A DNA stretch of 64,000 nucleotides from Wallemia ichthyophaga EXF-994 (GCF_000400465.1 NW_008806291.1:183925-247924); one strand, 5' to 3'; numbered from the stretch's first letter, positions 1 to 9,442 are shown. The notes: generated from the letters alone by a model not told the origin. Numbers and translations: made by a program.

Positions 1-1704
1 GAGACGCAAAAGGTTCAGTGCATAGAAATATTATCACAGTCTCTCCCCGCAGTAGAGTCGTTCGAGGCTGCGGAAGGTGTGATAAGGATGCTAAGTGAAG
101 AGCGCGGCGTGGAGAAGATGTTCGATAGCACTCTCTACACGGAACCGTCGCCCGAGCCAGTGGGAGAGAGTGGCGACGCAGCAGCCCTGCCCCAACCACC
201 GCGCTCGCGCAGGAGCAAGAAGAGCAAGCGCAAGCGCGAGTATAATCCCGAGCTTCACAAGGCGATGAAGACGGAGAGAGTAGCTAAACAACGCGCAGAG
301 GCCGATGTAGAACTGCAACGGCTGGTGGAAGCGGGGATGATGAGCAGTCGCAGCATGCGCTCGTCTACCCCAGGTGAGAAGAGAGAGGGAGAGAGGGAGG
401 GTGGACGACGCGCGTCAGCCTCAGCTTTAGCATCAACGCCGACTTCCACTCCCGCTCCGACTCCGACTCCAAAAAGCTTACCGGGCAGGTTGCGCGAGGC
501 GGTTAGTGGTGTCGATGCAAGGAGTGCTAGGAGAGGCGGCGCGAACTCGCCCAACATGCCAAGCAAACTTAGCAGCCAAGTCTTGGAGCAGGAGAAGGAG
601 GAGGAAAATGATCAGGAGGAAGAACAAAAGCAGCCAGAAGGACATCGCAAGACGGAGCTGCACAGTGTCAAGCGAAGATTAAACGATACTGGGAATGATA
701 CCAATAGGGAGGGCGTTCAGTCGAGTGGATCGCCGTCCGTCAGCAATAAGAGGATAAAGCCTGAGATACGCACAAGAAGTAGCAGGAGGAGCATGGCTGC
801 TGCGGAAGTTGAGCATGTATATGAGAAGGAGAAGGAGAAGGAGCGCGAGAAAGAGAAGGAGAAAGAAGAAGTAAAGGAGAAAGAAGAAGAGATTGAGAAT
901 AATAACCAAATCGAAGAAGCTAAGCAACGGAAAGAGAAGTTTGAAACACCGAGGACGTCGCTCAGAACACGTTCCAAGGTGGATTCAACGAAAGCGGCGA
1001 GCAAGATAAAGAGCAAGATGATTGTTGATGTCGACAAAGACGTAGGAGAGAAAGCGAAAGGTGGTAGGGAAAGCAGGGCAATAACACCACCTGCTCATGA
1101 CACACCTTCACGGCCACACCGCCAAACGCGCCAGCCGGCTGAAGTGCGCGAAGCGCAGGAGCAACGGGAGCGATACGAACGGCGACAATCGGCGAGGAAG
1201 AAGACGAAGGCACCTATGAATAAGGCAGAAGCGTCATCATCAAGTAAGCTAATTAAGCCGAACAGCAACAACAACAATACAACCAACACCAACAACATAA
1301 ATAACAAAATGAACAAAATGAACACAAAGAAAGAAGCCACCTCTATAACCCACCCAAACGACCACACAGAAACCGAAAAGTTTACAAGTGGATCACTGGT
1401 ATGGGCGAAATGGGAGAAATACCCGCACTTCCCGTCTGAGATCTACGACATGAATGATGAGGAAGATATTGAGTACATACCACCAAACGTAATCAAAGCG
1501 AAACCGCGATCAAAGTTTGAGTGTTTATTAGTGCGATTCTTTGACAGTAAGAGGACATGGGCGTGGGTGCCCACGCATAATCTAATTTCACTTGGATGGG
1601 ATGAAGTAGATGGTCAGTATCTCGACAGGAGTGTATTTAAGAACACAAAGACATACGATGGGGTGAGGTTGGCGTATAGGCGAGCGATGGCAGCTTTGCA
1701 GTGA
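1..1704 (+). CDS. PWWP-domain protein, C-terminal part (BRPF/Nto1-like), 5' truncated by window edge
   Basis: The reading frame is open from base 1 to the TGA at 1702-1704, so the window starts inside the gene; the Met at 79 is probably internal. About 430 residues are low-complexity, highly charged and rich in Lys/Glu/Arg/Ser (likely disordered, with a long E/K run near 830-900). The last ~110 residues form a PWWP-like module: SLVWAKWEKYPHFPSEI, then LLVRFFDSKRTWAWVP. The FFD-K-R-W-WVP pattern resembles the C-terminal PWWP of BRPF/Nto1 scaffold subunits of histone acetyltransferase complexes (NuA3/MOZ), which bind methylated H3K36. The PHD and bromodomain parts, if present, would lie upstream of the window. 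The PWWP call is firm; membership in the BRPF/Nto1 family is inference. It ends 15 bp from the convergent ATS1-like gene. Confidence 0.75.
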   Translation, partial: ETQKVQCIEILSQSLPAVESFEAAEGVIRMLSEERGVEKMFDSTLYTEPSPEPVGESGDAAALPQPPRSRRSKKSKRKREYNPELHKAMKTERVAKQRAEADVELQRLVEAGMMSSRSMRSSTPGEKREGEREGGRRASASALASTPTSTPAPTPTPKSLPGRLREAVSGVDARSARRGGANSPNMPSKLSSQVLEQEKEEENDQEEEQKQPEGHRKTELHSVKRRLNDTGNDTNREGVQSSGSPSVSNKRIKPEIRTRSSRRSMAAAEVEHVYEKEKEKEREKEKEKEEVKEKEEEIENNNQIEEAKQRKEKFETPRTSLRTRSKVDSTKAASKIKSKMIVDVDKDVGEKAKGGRESRAITPPAHDTPSRPHRQTRQPAEVREAQEQRERYERRQSARKKTKAPMNKAEASSSSKLIKPNSNNNNTTNTNNINNKMNKMNTKKEATSITHPNDHTETEKFTSGSLVWAKWEKYPHFPSEIYDMNDEEDIEYIPPNVIKAKPRSKFECLLVRFFDSKRTWAWVPTHNLISLGWDEVDGQYLDRSVFKNTKTYDGVRLAYRRAMAALQ

Positions 1705-1719
1705 TGAAGACTAATATTA

Positions 1720-2781
1720 TCAAGTACAAGTGAGTATAAATGATGTAGCGTTTCCAGCGTGTAGATGTGTGGCAGTGAAAGGGGTAGCAGTGGGTTTGTG
1801 TGTGTCGTTGGTATGGCCTAGGCCGAGGTTGCCGTGTTCATTCCAGCCGAAGGACCAGACGGTGTTGTCTGAGGTGGTGAAGAGGGAGTGTTCGCTGCCA
1901 ACTGCCAGTTGAGTGATGGAGGGGGTTGTGGTAATGAGAAGGGGAGTGTTTGAGGGAGTGCTGGTGGGTGTGTTGGGACTAGCGCCTGTCCTGCCCACTG
2001 ACCACAGAGAGTGACCATCGTACACAACAGTACCACGCCAAGTGCACCCGTAGTCCAAAACACGGGTAAAGGCACCCAAACTGAGCTGTCCGTGTGTGTT
2101 ACTCCCCCAGCCAATCAAACCGTCTGCTGAGTGGAGGATAGTGTGCTCTCTCCCGGTCCGCGCACTGAAAATTGGAGTCTGGGTCGAGAGGAGGAGGTGG
2201 GGAGTAGAGAGGAAAGGTTTTCCAGAATTAGCGGGGCTGAGTTGGCCTTTTCGAGAGGCACCCCAGCCAAAGACGTTGTATGTGTTGGTGTGCAAGTGTC
2301 TCAGAATGACGATAATGTGCCGGAAGGAGGAATTAGCGTGGATGAGAGCGTGATTGTGTAAAGGGAGGTTAATGGGACTGTGTGGGTGTGTACTAGCCAC
2401 ATCAGCCACGCCTCTGCATCCAAATCCACTATCACCAACGCTTATAAGCAGCGGAGGGAGAGTATTTGACTCGAGAAAGAAGAAGGAAGTCGACCAACTG
2501 GCTAGAATGCGTGTGGTTTGGTGGTTTGGATATAGGCTACTCAACCAATCGAGTTTTGTGAGTGTGCTTATAGAGTGCCCAGCTAAGCCAAGCTGATTGC
2601 AATCATTTAGGCCAGCGCCGTAGACCCGTCGATTAGACAAGATCAGCGTGTGGTTTCCGCCGGTGGATATTTGGCAGCTACTTTCAAACGACGATACAAA
2701 TTTAAATTCTGCAAAATCCTCATCGATTGGGCTGAGCTGGTGATTCGAGTTTGAACCGGCGTTGAATAGGAGATATGCCAT
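1720..2781 (-). CDS. ATS1: RCC1-repeat protein, ATS1-like
   Basis: Single-exon ORF of 353 aa made of RCC1-type beta-propeller repeats: repeated patterns such as NHTLILSNRRVYGAGLNDCNQLG, HTILHSADGLIGWGSNTHGQLS and EHSLFTTSDNTVWSFGWNEHGNLGLG are seen in part or whole at regular ~50-residue spacing. Length and the lack of other domains match yeast Ats1 (about 330 aa), which works with Kti11/Kti13 in Elongator-dependent tRNA wobble modification and diphthamide synthesis. The first ATG is at 2781-2779; a codon upstream (GTG) is not a plausible start. The ATG lies inside the coding sequence of the divergent EF-Ts gene (start 2775), a 7-bp overlap of two coding regions. The RCC1 fold is firm; the ATS1 orthology is likely but could be another small RCC1 protein. 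Confidence 0.8.
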   Translation of the reverse strand: MAYLLFNAGSNSNHQLSPIDEDFAEFKFVSSFESSCQISTGGNHTLILSNRRVYGAGLNDCNQLGLAGHSISTLTKLDWLSSLYPNHQTTRILASWSTSFFFLESNTLPPLLISVGDSGFGCRGVADVASTHPHSPINLPLHNHALIHANSSFRHIIVILRHLHTNTYNVFGWGASRKGQLSPANSGKPFLSTPHLLLSTQTPIFSARTGREHTILHSADGLIGWGSNTHGQLSLGAFTRVLDYGCTWRGTVVYDGHSLWSVGRTGASPNTPTSTPSNTPLLITTTPSITQLAVGSEHSLFTTSDNTVWSFGWNEHGNLGLGHTNDTHKPTATPFTATHLHAGNATSFILTCT

Positions 2782-3674
2782 CACGCTTAGAGTTGATTAA
2801 GCAGCTTAGAAGTAAATTCAATTGCTCAATTAACCAGGCTGTCGCTAGCCTTAATCAAAGTGGCAATGACCTATCCACCGCAGAGACAGCGCTGAAATCA
2901 ATTTTGAACAGCGACAACGCATCTAAAATAAATAAGGCTATGGGCAAGGGCGAAGGAAGTGAAGGTTTGATTGGCAGTGTTGTTCTTCACAATGGATTCC
3001 CTGTTACTGGCGGTGCACCAGCCTTAAACAGGGCTAGAGGTGGTTTACTTGAACTATCCTGTCAATCAGATTTCGTGGGCAGAACGAACGAGTTCAAGAG
3101 GCTGGTTGAGGATGTTACTCATTCGTTGTCATTCCTCGTCGACGCGGATGGATTCACCGATGTAGACGTCAACGGCTGGTTAGATGCACCTCTGATCAGC
3201 TCATCACCCACCTCCACTCCTTCCACTCCCTCAACAGAGTCCATCCATCAAGCAATCACAAAGACGATCGCTAGTGTCGGTGAAAATATTACCATCAAGC
3301 GTTTCACTGCGTTTAACTTACCCAGTGCTAAATCAGCTAACGCAAATATTCGCTCACTAGGCCAATTCACCCATTCCATCCAACCGAACAGCCATTTTAA
3401 CGAGAAATCACCCGTACAACTCGGTTTATTGGCTGCTTTGGTTGATTTGGAGGTTAGCGGGGGTGTGAAGGAGGAGAACGTCCACCAAATGTCACGCAAG
3501 ATCGCTAGACAGTCAGTTGCGATGCCTTGTTCGAGTGTAGATGAGTTGCTTGAGCAGGAGTTGCTTGGCGGTGTCAATGAAGAGAGTGTGAGGGATTATC
3601 TGTTAGATTGGTCCACTCAAAACCAAATCGACTCAACAAATGTTAAAGATTTCAGAAGGTGGCATGTCTCTTGA
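2775..3674 (+). CDS. TSF1: Mitochondrial translation elongation factor Ts
   Basis: Single-exon ORF, 299 aa. Residues ~4-45 are the N-terminal UBA-like helical domain (LIKQLRSKFNCSINQAVASL, then ...DLSTAETALK), followed by the EF-Ts core signature around LSCQSDFVGRTNEFKRLVEDV, which contacts EF-Tu. The C-terminal half carries the second dimer-core subdomain (GENITIKRF). It is the guanine-nucleotide exchange factor for mitochondrial EF-Tu. The protein begins almost directly at the UBA domain, so the usual mitochondrial presequence is missing or reduced to about 15 residues containing four basic positions. A stop codon 12 bases upstream in frame excludes simple extension, so a targeting exon would have to lie antisense inside ATS1. 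The start codon overlaps the divergent ATS1-like start. Confidence 0.88.
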   Translation: MPSRLELIKQLRSKFNCSINQAVASLNQSGNDLSTAETALKSILNSDNASKINKAMGKGEGSEGLIGSVVLHNGFPVTGGAPALNRARGGLLELSCQSDFVGRTNEFKRLVEDVTHSLSFLVDADGFTDVDVNGWLDAPLISSSPTSTPSTPSTESIHQAITKTIASVGENITIKRFTAFNLPSAKSANANIRSLGQFTHSIQPNSHFNEKSPVQLGLLAALVDLEVSGGVKEENVHQMSRKIARQSVAMPCSSVDELLEQELLGGVNEESVRDYLLDWSTQNQIDSTNVKDFRRWHVS

Positions 3675-3803
3675 TAAATTTTACTTTTTTTTGTAACATG
3701 ACGTCATTGAAAGATAACAGGAATTATTTAGTTGGTGTGGTTTTTGTGGGTGTTGCTAGGTGTGAGTTGGCTACAGTATAATAACACACACACACACGCA
3801 CAG
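3675..3803. other. Short gap with probable unresolved 5' exon of the SLC35F-like gene
   Basis: Between the EF-Ts stop and the first clear exon of the transporter. A GTGAGT donor at 3762 pairs with the acceptor after a CA-rich tract at 3803, giving a possible short exon 3732-3761 in frame with the downstream transmembrane segment. A stop immediately precedes it, so the initiating exon remains unresolved. Confidence 0.35.
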
Positions 3804-4898
3804 ATTATACTCGTTGCCATTCTCTGGGTCTGTAGCTATGAATTGACTGATGAAATGTTCAAACTTGGTTACAACAAGCCTTTCTTGTGAGTTTCCTAGT
3901 GCGTTTGAGTCTTTGAACCCTATATAAACGTTTAAACAGCCTCACTTACCTCACTTCCTCCTCATTCTCCCCCTATTTGATTCCATATGTCTTGAATCGC
4001 AAATCCACTAGAAACCCAGTCATGCTCACACCAAACCAAACATTCCAATTAGCTGTAAAGTTCACTCTCTTTTGGACACTTGCCAACTTTTCCATCAACG
4101 CCAGCCTCCAATTCACTTCCGTGGCGAGCTCAACCATCCTCAGCTCAACCTCTGGTCTATGGACATTTCTTATCGGTGTCCTACTCCGCGTTGAGTCATT
4201 CGAATTCACCAAGCTATTCGCCATATTCGCCTCCATTTCCGGTTCGTTTTTGGTTACGTTTTCGGATTTTAGCGGGATGCGCGGGGAGCCCGAGGAGTTT
4301 GGCGGTATGTCTATTGTGAGTTGGCCTTACAGCATCAGACACCACACTCACACTCACACCCACGCAGCTCGGCGACACACTCGCTCTCCTTAGCGCCATC
4401 AGCTTCTCCGTCTATATGCTCCTGCTCAAGAAGACAGCTGGGAGCGAGTCGCGGATCGATTTCCCTTTGTTCCTCGGCTGTATTGGCGCCATCAGCACTG
4501 TGTGTTTGTGGCCCCTCCTCGTCATCCTCGACTACACGCAGGTCGAACCTTTTCATCTGCCAGAGACGACCGCATTGGGCAGTATAATACTTGTCAACAT
4601 GGCTATTTCGTTTAGCTCTGACTATCTTTACTTGCAGGCTATGCTCAAGACTAGCCCGCTCGTCGCTACCATCGGCATCAGCCTCTGTCTCCCCTTTTCC
4701 ATTGTAGCCGACTGGTGGCGTGGTCAGCTACACTTGACGACGTGTGGGCTAGTGGGAAGTGCTCTCGTTCTCGCCTCTTTCGTTGTATTGGGCTATGAAG
4801 AGGATGAGGAGGAGCAGTTGCGTGGGCATGGACATGTCTCAGACGAGTCTCAGTCTTTGTTAGGTGCAGACGCAACCACATACGATTCTACCACTTGA
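3804..4898 (+). CDS. SLC35F/Thi74-like drug-metabolite transporter superfamily membrane protein (5' end unresolved)
   Basis: Exons 3804-3886, 3940-4315 and 4368-4898 join in frame across introns of 53 and 52 bp (donors GTGAGT and GTGAGT, acceptors ACAG and GCAG). The spliced start reads GYNKPFFLTYLTSSSFSPYL, the conserved first-loop motif of SLC35F5 and yeast Thi74 vacuolar-membrane proteins, and is followed by about nine hydrophobic segments in two EamA-like halves: LFWTLANFSINASLQFTSVA in the first and a conserved block around ISFSSDYLYLQAMLKTSPLV in the second. The acidic tail EDEEEQLR and SDESQSLLG may be a sorting signal. Substrate is unknown; a link to vacuolar or thiamine-related transport is only by family. 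The fold and family are firm; the N-terminal exon or exons before 3804 are not. Confidence 0.8.
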
Positions 4899-4953
4899 TC
4901 TTGTTCATCGTTTATCGTATCTGGCATACGGCATACGGTATCACATATCTACT

Positions 4954-5096
4954 TGACATGGCCTGACATGACATCACATTCACTTTACTTGAAATCACAT
5001 AACATTCTCATTTCATCCGCATGACATACCCATCCCAATTTCGACCCGGTCCTTAATCAAGAATTGGCGGAAGGAATGTCCAGCAGAGTATATAAG
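4954..5096 (+). promoter_or_regulatory. Promoter of histidine-rich gene 1: two TGACATG boxes and a TATA box
   Basis: TGACATG occurs at 4954-4960 and 4964-4970, ten bases apart, and TATATAAG at 5089-5096, 92 bases before the ATG. The same half-site appears as a palindrome before the paralogue at 6516. The TATA assignment is likely; the role of the repeats is inference. Confidence 0.5.
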
Positions 5097-5187
5097 CCTG
5101 GATGAATACCTCCTTCTCATCAACAACTCAACAAGTTAACCACTCAGCTTCTCAACCACTTTACCACATAAAAAACAATATACAAGT

Positions 5188-6055
5188 ATGCGTTTCACAT
5201 CAGCAACAGTCGCGGCAGTTTCAGCACTCATGGTAAGCAGTGCAGCTATGCCTGGAGCCCATGAACAAGGACACGGCCAGCAAATGGGCCAGCACCATCA
5301 CTTTGGTCACGACGAGCATGGTCCACATGGACTAGAGGGGGATTTCGACATAGGACATGGACATGGACATGGACATGAGCACGAACACGACCACCACGTG
5401 AGTAGTCAATGATGATTACTGAGTACCTTCTAACACATGCTAGAAACGCAAGACTGGAAAATTTGCAAATATGTTAGGCATCCCTGCTCAAGATGGTATT
5501 GGAGCTAACCGTGGCGGTAGGAATGGCGGAGGACATCGCAGTGGTGGTCGCAACAACTACAATTACGACAAGAGACATTTGCACGAGGAGGATCACGATC
5601 AGTTCCATGGACACGAGCACGGTCATAAGAGAGGCGGAAAGGGTGAGCACGGTGAGCACGGTGAGCACGATCACCACGATCACCATGAACATCATGAGCA
5701 CGGTCCTAGAAATATCGGTAAGGGCCTTGGTGAACACGATCACGATCACCACGATCATCACGATAAACACCACGGTGAGCCACACCACCAAAAGAGAGGC
5801 GAGCATGGTAAACACCACGAGCACCATGACATGCACCATGGCAAGCCACACCACAAGAGGGGCGAAGAACACAATGAGCACCACCACGACAAAGAGGGCA
5901 AGAAAGAGGGCAAGAAAGGCAAGATGACACAGCACGAATTTGACAGACGCGCTGGACGCGATCACCATGATCACCACTCAGGCGCTATGAGTATGCTCAC
6001 AAGCCCATTCGTTCTCGTCGGTTCTGCAGTGATTGCATTGTTCAACTTTAACTAA
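5188..6055 (+). CDS. Histidine-rich secreted, probably GPI-anchored protein 1
   Basis: Two exons, 5188-5397 and 5444-6055, separated by a 46-bp GTGAGT...CTAG intron in phase 0; product 273 aa. Residues 1-20 are a signal peptide (MRFTSATVAAVSALMVSSAA). The body is built from HG/HE/HD/HH repeats with very high His, Gly, Glu and Asp content, interrupted by dibasic KR or RR sites (residues ~71, then before HLHEE, GGKGE, GEHGK, GEEHN, AGRDH) that look like Kex2 cleavage points. The tail is SGAM followed by ~20 hydrophobic residues, as expected for a GPI-anchor signal. Predicted role: wall or surface metal binding (Zn, Ni, Cu), or a precursor of short His-rich peptides. I do not recognise a named family. 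It is paralogous to the gene at 6678. Confidence 0.82.
5795..5872 (+). repeat. Near-identical 78-bp block shared with the paralogue (copy A)
   Basis: Aligns without gaps to 7085-7162 with about 4 mismatches in 78 bases, much closer than flanking coding sequence of the two genes. It encodes the unit EHHDMHHGKPHHKRG. This suggests recent gene conversion or unequal exchange between the tandem copies. Confidence 0.8.
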
Positions 6056-6515
6056 AAGAATAAGGCTAAAGTCTTAATGGCTTATGTGGAGTTGCCTGGC
6101 TAGCTAACTAGTTAACAAGCTAATTAAATATCTTATTTATTTTCTCATCGACAGATATAATGTACATATCTCCTTAATAATTATTCATTTTATCTACTAT
6201 AATTTTAGTTGTGTTTGTTTTTGTGTTGTGTTTGTTTTTCAATTCTTTGATTTCAGACATTCATTAATACACTGATATATGGATACAGGGATACATAATT
6301 ACACAAATACACGGATACAAACCTAACGCCTGTCTTTTACTTTAAATTATACTAGCCATGTTGAAATTTTGCGATTGGTTCGAAAACACGCCAAAAAGAC
6401 AGACAGATCTAACTTAAATGTTTAAGTTATCACATTCTTCAATCTTTACTTTGCCAAGAGGAGAATTGACCAATAAGAGACAGGCATAGCGATGACAAGA
6501 ATGCCGAGTGAGGAA

Positions 6516-6530
6516 TGTCATGCCATGACA
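6516..6530 (+). promoter_or_regulatory. Palindrome TGTCATG-C-CATGACA upstream of histidine-rich gene 2
   Basis: A perfect 7-bp inverted repeat around a single base, 147 bases before the ATG. It is the same half-site (TGACATG/CATGACA) seen twice before gene 1. A dimeric transcription factor site is likely, but the factor is unknown. Confidence 0.5.
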
Positions 6531-6609
6531 GGCCAAGACATATGTGGGGAGACGCGAGAATGGGTATGACAGAGCACGGACTTGAGAATGCGAGTGGGAA
6601 TGAGATTAC

Positions 6610-6617
6610 TATAAAAG
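6610..6617 (+). promoter_or_regulatory. TATA box of histidine-rich gene 2
   Basis: TATAAAAG lies 60 bases before the ATG at 6678, followed by a C/A-rich leader. Position and sequence fit a fungal TATA element of an inducible gene. Confidence 0.55.
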
Positions 6618-6677
6618 CCCACTGTCCTTAACTCTCTAACACAACAACAACACAGTTATCTATCACTCCAAGCTAAA

Positions 6678-7558
6678 ATGAAATTATCAGTCGCATCTAT
6701 CGCATTCGTCGCAGCTGTCGCATCTACTTCATACGCTGCACCTCAACCAGGACACGGCCATGAACATGGAATAGAGCACGGACATGGGCATGGACATGCA
6801 GGTGAACACGGTCACTTTGTGAGTTTGTCTTAGTATAGACAAGTGTACCATGCTAAATTGTTCCATAGGCTCGCTTCGAAGGTCTTCACCCACACGGATA
6901 CCACAAAGAGCATCACGACGAGCACCACAAGAGAGGCGAGCATGGCAAGCATGGCAAGCACGGTGAACATCACGATGAGCACCATGGACACAACAAACTC
7001 GGTGAGCACCACAAGAGAGGCGACCACCGTGAGCACCACGATATGCAGCACCACGAACCAAACCACCACGAGCCACATCACGTAAGAGGCGAGCATGGTG
7101 AGCACCACGAGCACCATGACATGCACCATGGCAAGCCACACCACAAGAGAGGCGATGAACACCACGGACATGTCGACTTGGACCACCACGAACGCCCTCA
7201 CGAGCACCACCACAGAGACTTGAAAGACGAGAAGGACCACGACCACCACCACGGCCACGGACACCACGACGACAAGCAGAAGAGCGAGATGGACACTGCA
7301 CAGAAGCTGAACAACCTGGACAGCACTGCGAACAAAAACGACAACGAGGATGCTAAGAACGATACCAACCAGAATGCTAATAAGGCAACAACTGACACCA
7401 ACAAGGCTAAAGCAACTGGCACGACTGAGGATACCAAGAAACAGCAAGCACTGGATAGCTTGAACAAGGATGATGACAAATCAGGCGCAATGGCTAGCCT
7501 TCTCTCGCCATTAGCACTGATTGTGAGCACTGCGATTACCATCATGCAGTGGAACTAA
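6678..7558 (+). CDS. Histidine-rich secreted, probably GPI-anchored protein 2
   Basis: Exons 6678-6818 and 6869-7558 join in phase 0 across a 50-bp GTGAGT...ATAG intron, the same position and phase as in gene 1; product 276 aa. Signal peptide MKLSVASIAFVAAVASTSYA, then HGHEHG repeats, then His-rich units punctuated by HKRG (three times) and HVRG. Downstream is a His-poor segment rich in Asn, Thr, Lys and Asp (ANKNDNEDAKNDTNQNAN), absent from gene 1. The end is DDDKSGAM plus a hydrophobic tail, matching the gene 1 tail in the SGAM-x-xL-SP-x-x-L pattern, so a GPI-anchor signal is likely. Predicted role as for gene 1. The ATG at 6678 is chosen because it opens the signal peptide and sits 60 bp after TATAAAAG. 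Confidence 0.82.
7085..7162 (+). repeat. Near-identical 78-bp block shared with the paralogue (copy B)
   Basis: Partner of 5795-5872 at a fixed offset of 1290 bases; see that entry. Confidence 0.8.
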
Positions 7559-7767
7559 TGAGGAGGATGCGTCAAAACCAATCAAAGCAACCATATCAGC
7601 TGTTTCTAATCATTTCTAACTAATTTTTAGCTTCTCTGGGATCATCTCTCAAAACCTTTCATACTTCTAATATTAACTAATGTTAAACAAAGACGATACA
7701 TTCATCTTCAGATTCCTTTTCTTTTGCATTTGGCATAGTTCTATATTTCCTATTTTCCACGCGATAC

Positions 7768-9442
7768 TCACACCGCTACAGTAGCCAACCTTCTCATTTG
7801 AATTTCCTTACGGATCTCCTCAATTTCCTCAACAAGGTAGCCTTCGAGGGCGCTATCTTTTCCGTAACCAATTTGTGTCTCCATTCTCGATTCATCGAGA
7901 GCCAGAACGCATTTTTCGAGCTTATCAACGACCGCCAACTCCATCATGTTCCTCTCTTCACCGCTATCGGCCAGCATCTGTTTGGCGACTTCAGCGAGGG
8001 TGAGTGCGCGTATGGGATGTCCATATGGTAGGATCAGTTTCAGCGCCCCAACTGTCTTTCTGCCCAACTCGACGGTGAGTCTTGGCGCCCATGTCGGCAT
8101 GTTGTCTAGTTGGGCGATAGTGATCATGATAGCGAAGCAAACGCGCAGATAGCGCACTCGCACTCTCGACGCAGGAGCGTAAGCGCTTTCGACAGTGTCA
8201 TAGTAAGGCTGCAAACGCTGGAATGCGCGTAGAGGGTCTGGTGGGGTGTATGTTAGTGTGAGAGACGCATTCAATGATTCTCATACACACCATCAAAATA
8301 GAACTTTTCAGCCGCATTCACTGTGTTGAGTAGTGTATCTTTATCTACATTCCCACTCCCTTCATTATTATCCTTTGGACACTCGCCAATATCAAACCTA
8401 TACTGCTTCCACAAAGCATCGCGCTGCATGTCCCATGGGAGGGTCTGATCGACGTAGCTAGTTGTGATTTCCTGGCCCTTTTTTACGTCTTTGAAGAGCA
8501 CAACACTGAGAGTGTCATCAGCGCGAGTGAACTGAGACGTGCAATTCGGGTGCATGTCATGATTAACGAGCGCGGCAAGGGGAGCGATTGCGACGCCGAC
8601 AGCATCTGAGTTCTGCAGAGCAAAAGCGTTTGTCTGTATTTTATTCAACAGACGCATAGCGTAGGGTATGGAAACATCCACGTCGCTGTTCTGCAGCCTA
8701 CTCACTTCGCCCTTAGTGAAATACAGTGCGAATTGTCTCACTCGCTCGCCCAGCCCTACTTTATCTTCTTCTGAGAGGAGGTCGTATGTTTCGTGGAGCC
8801 CATCGAGTTGCTTCTCCCAGTCAGTATCACCGTCTGCGCGCTTGCAGTCGCGCATCCACACCAGTCTCGCCATAAGGCGAATGGAATCCTCAGGGGTGGT
8901 TTTAGCTGCTCGCAGACACTCACACTCCCGCTTGTGCACCGGCCAGTCTAGCCTTTGGGCGTGCTTGGAAATGTAGTGTGTCTTCTTGCAGAGGGAACAG
9001 CGGGCGAGAGGAGGCTTGCCGTGTGTGCCACCGGGAATGGCGGTGTATGAGCAGTGTTTGTCCAGGTATGAGTGCTCGAGTGCTATCATTGTCGCTTTGG
9101 TGGATAGGACGGTGGTACCTGGAGGATTTGAGCGGTGAGCAAAGAACAATGATCGGCGCTCGACCCACCTCGCTTTATATCACGACGCGCAAACACACCA
9201 CGACCTTTTGTCGACGTCTGCTCTACTTGGATGTCATCGTTGAGGATGCTTATCGGGCGATTAATGGGATTAATGGGATTATCATCGGTGGGTTTCTTAT
9301 CAGAGGCGATATCATCCGTGACATCATCTATCTTATCACGCTGCTGCTGCTTCAACCTTGCGCTTCTCTTGGCTGCCAAATCGGAGAAGCTCATTGGTGG
9401 TATAGGAATAAGAGGAGTAAAGAGAAATGTATAAATGTTCAT
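7768..9442 (-). CDS. SET and MYND domain protein (SMYD-type lysine methyltransferase)
   Basis: Three exons: 9169-9442, 8291-9118 and 7768-8237 (introns 50 and 53 bp); 523 aa. The N-terminal half of the SET domain begins at KGRGVFARRDIKRG. It is interrupted by a MYND zinc finger (CSLCKKTHYISKHAQRLDW, then H-x3-C-x-C), and SET resumes with LAALVNHDMHPNCTSQF and GQEITTSYVD, the S-adenosylmethionine and lysine-channel motifs. A helical C-terminal region follows. This split-SET order is typical of SMYD proteins, which methylate histones or cytosolic proteins. The canonical NHSC is NHDM here, as in many fungal members. A second in-frame Met 16 codons in (9394) could be the true start, since the first 16 residues look like leader. 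Confidence 0.85.

Larger units (their letters stand above)
6056..6677. other. Intergenic region between the two histidine-rich genes
   Basis: AT-rich 622-bp spacer. The first half would hold the 3' UTR of gene 1 and shows runs of TTATTTATT and ATACACxxATACA-type repeats. The second half is the promoter of gene 2, with the TGTCATG palindrome (6516-6530) and TATAAAAG (6610-6617). No coding sequence is seen. Confidence 0.6.

Noticed and set aside
5474-5977. Hydrophobic - strand and Thr/Met-rich + strand frames within the His-rich genes
   Set aside because: They are shadows of CAC/GAT-rich coding sequence; the His-rich frame has signal peptide, intron and tail signals.
5600-7250. CRISPR-like or satellite array suggested by regular short repeats
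   Set aside because: The repeats are in-frame codons for His, Gly, Glu and Asp without unique spacers, in a eukaryotic gene.
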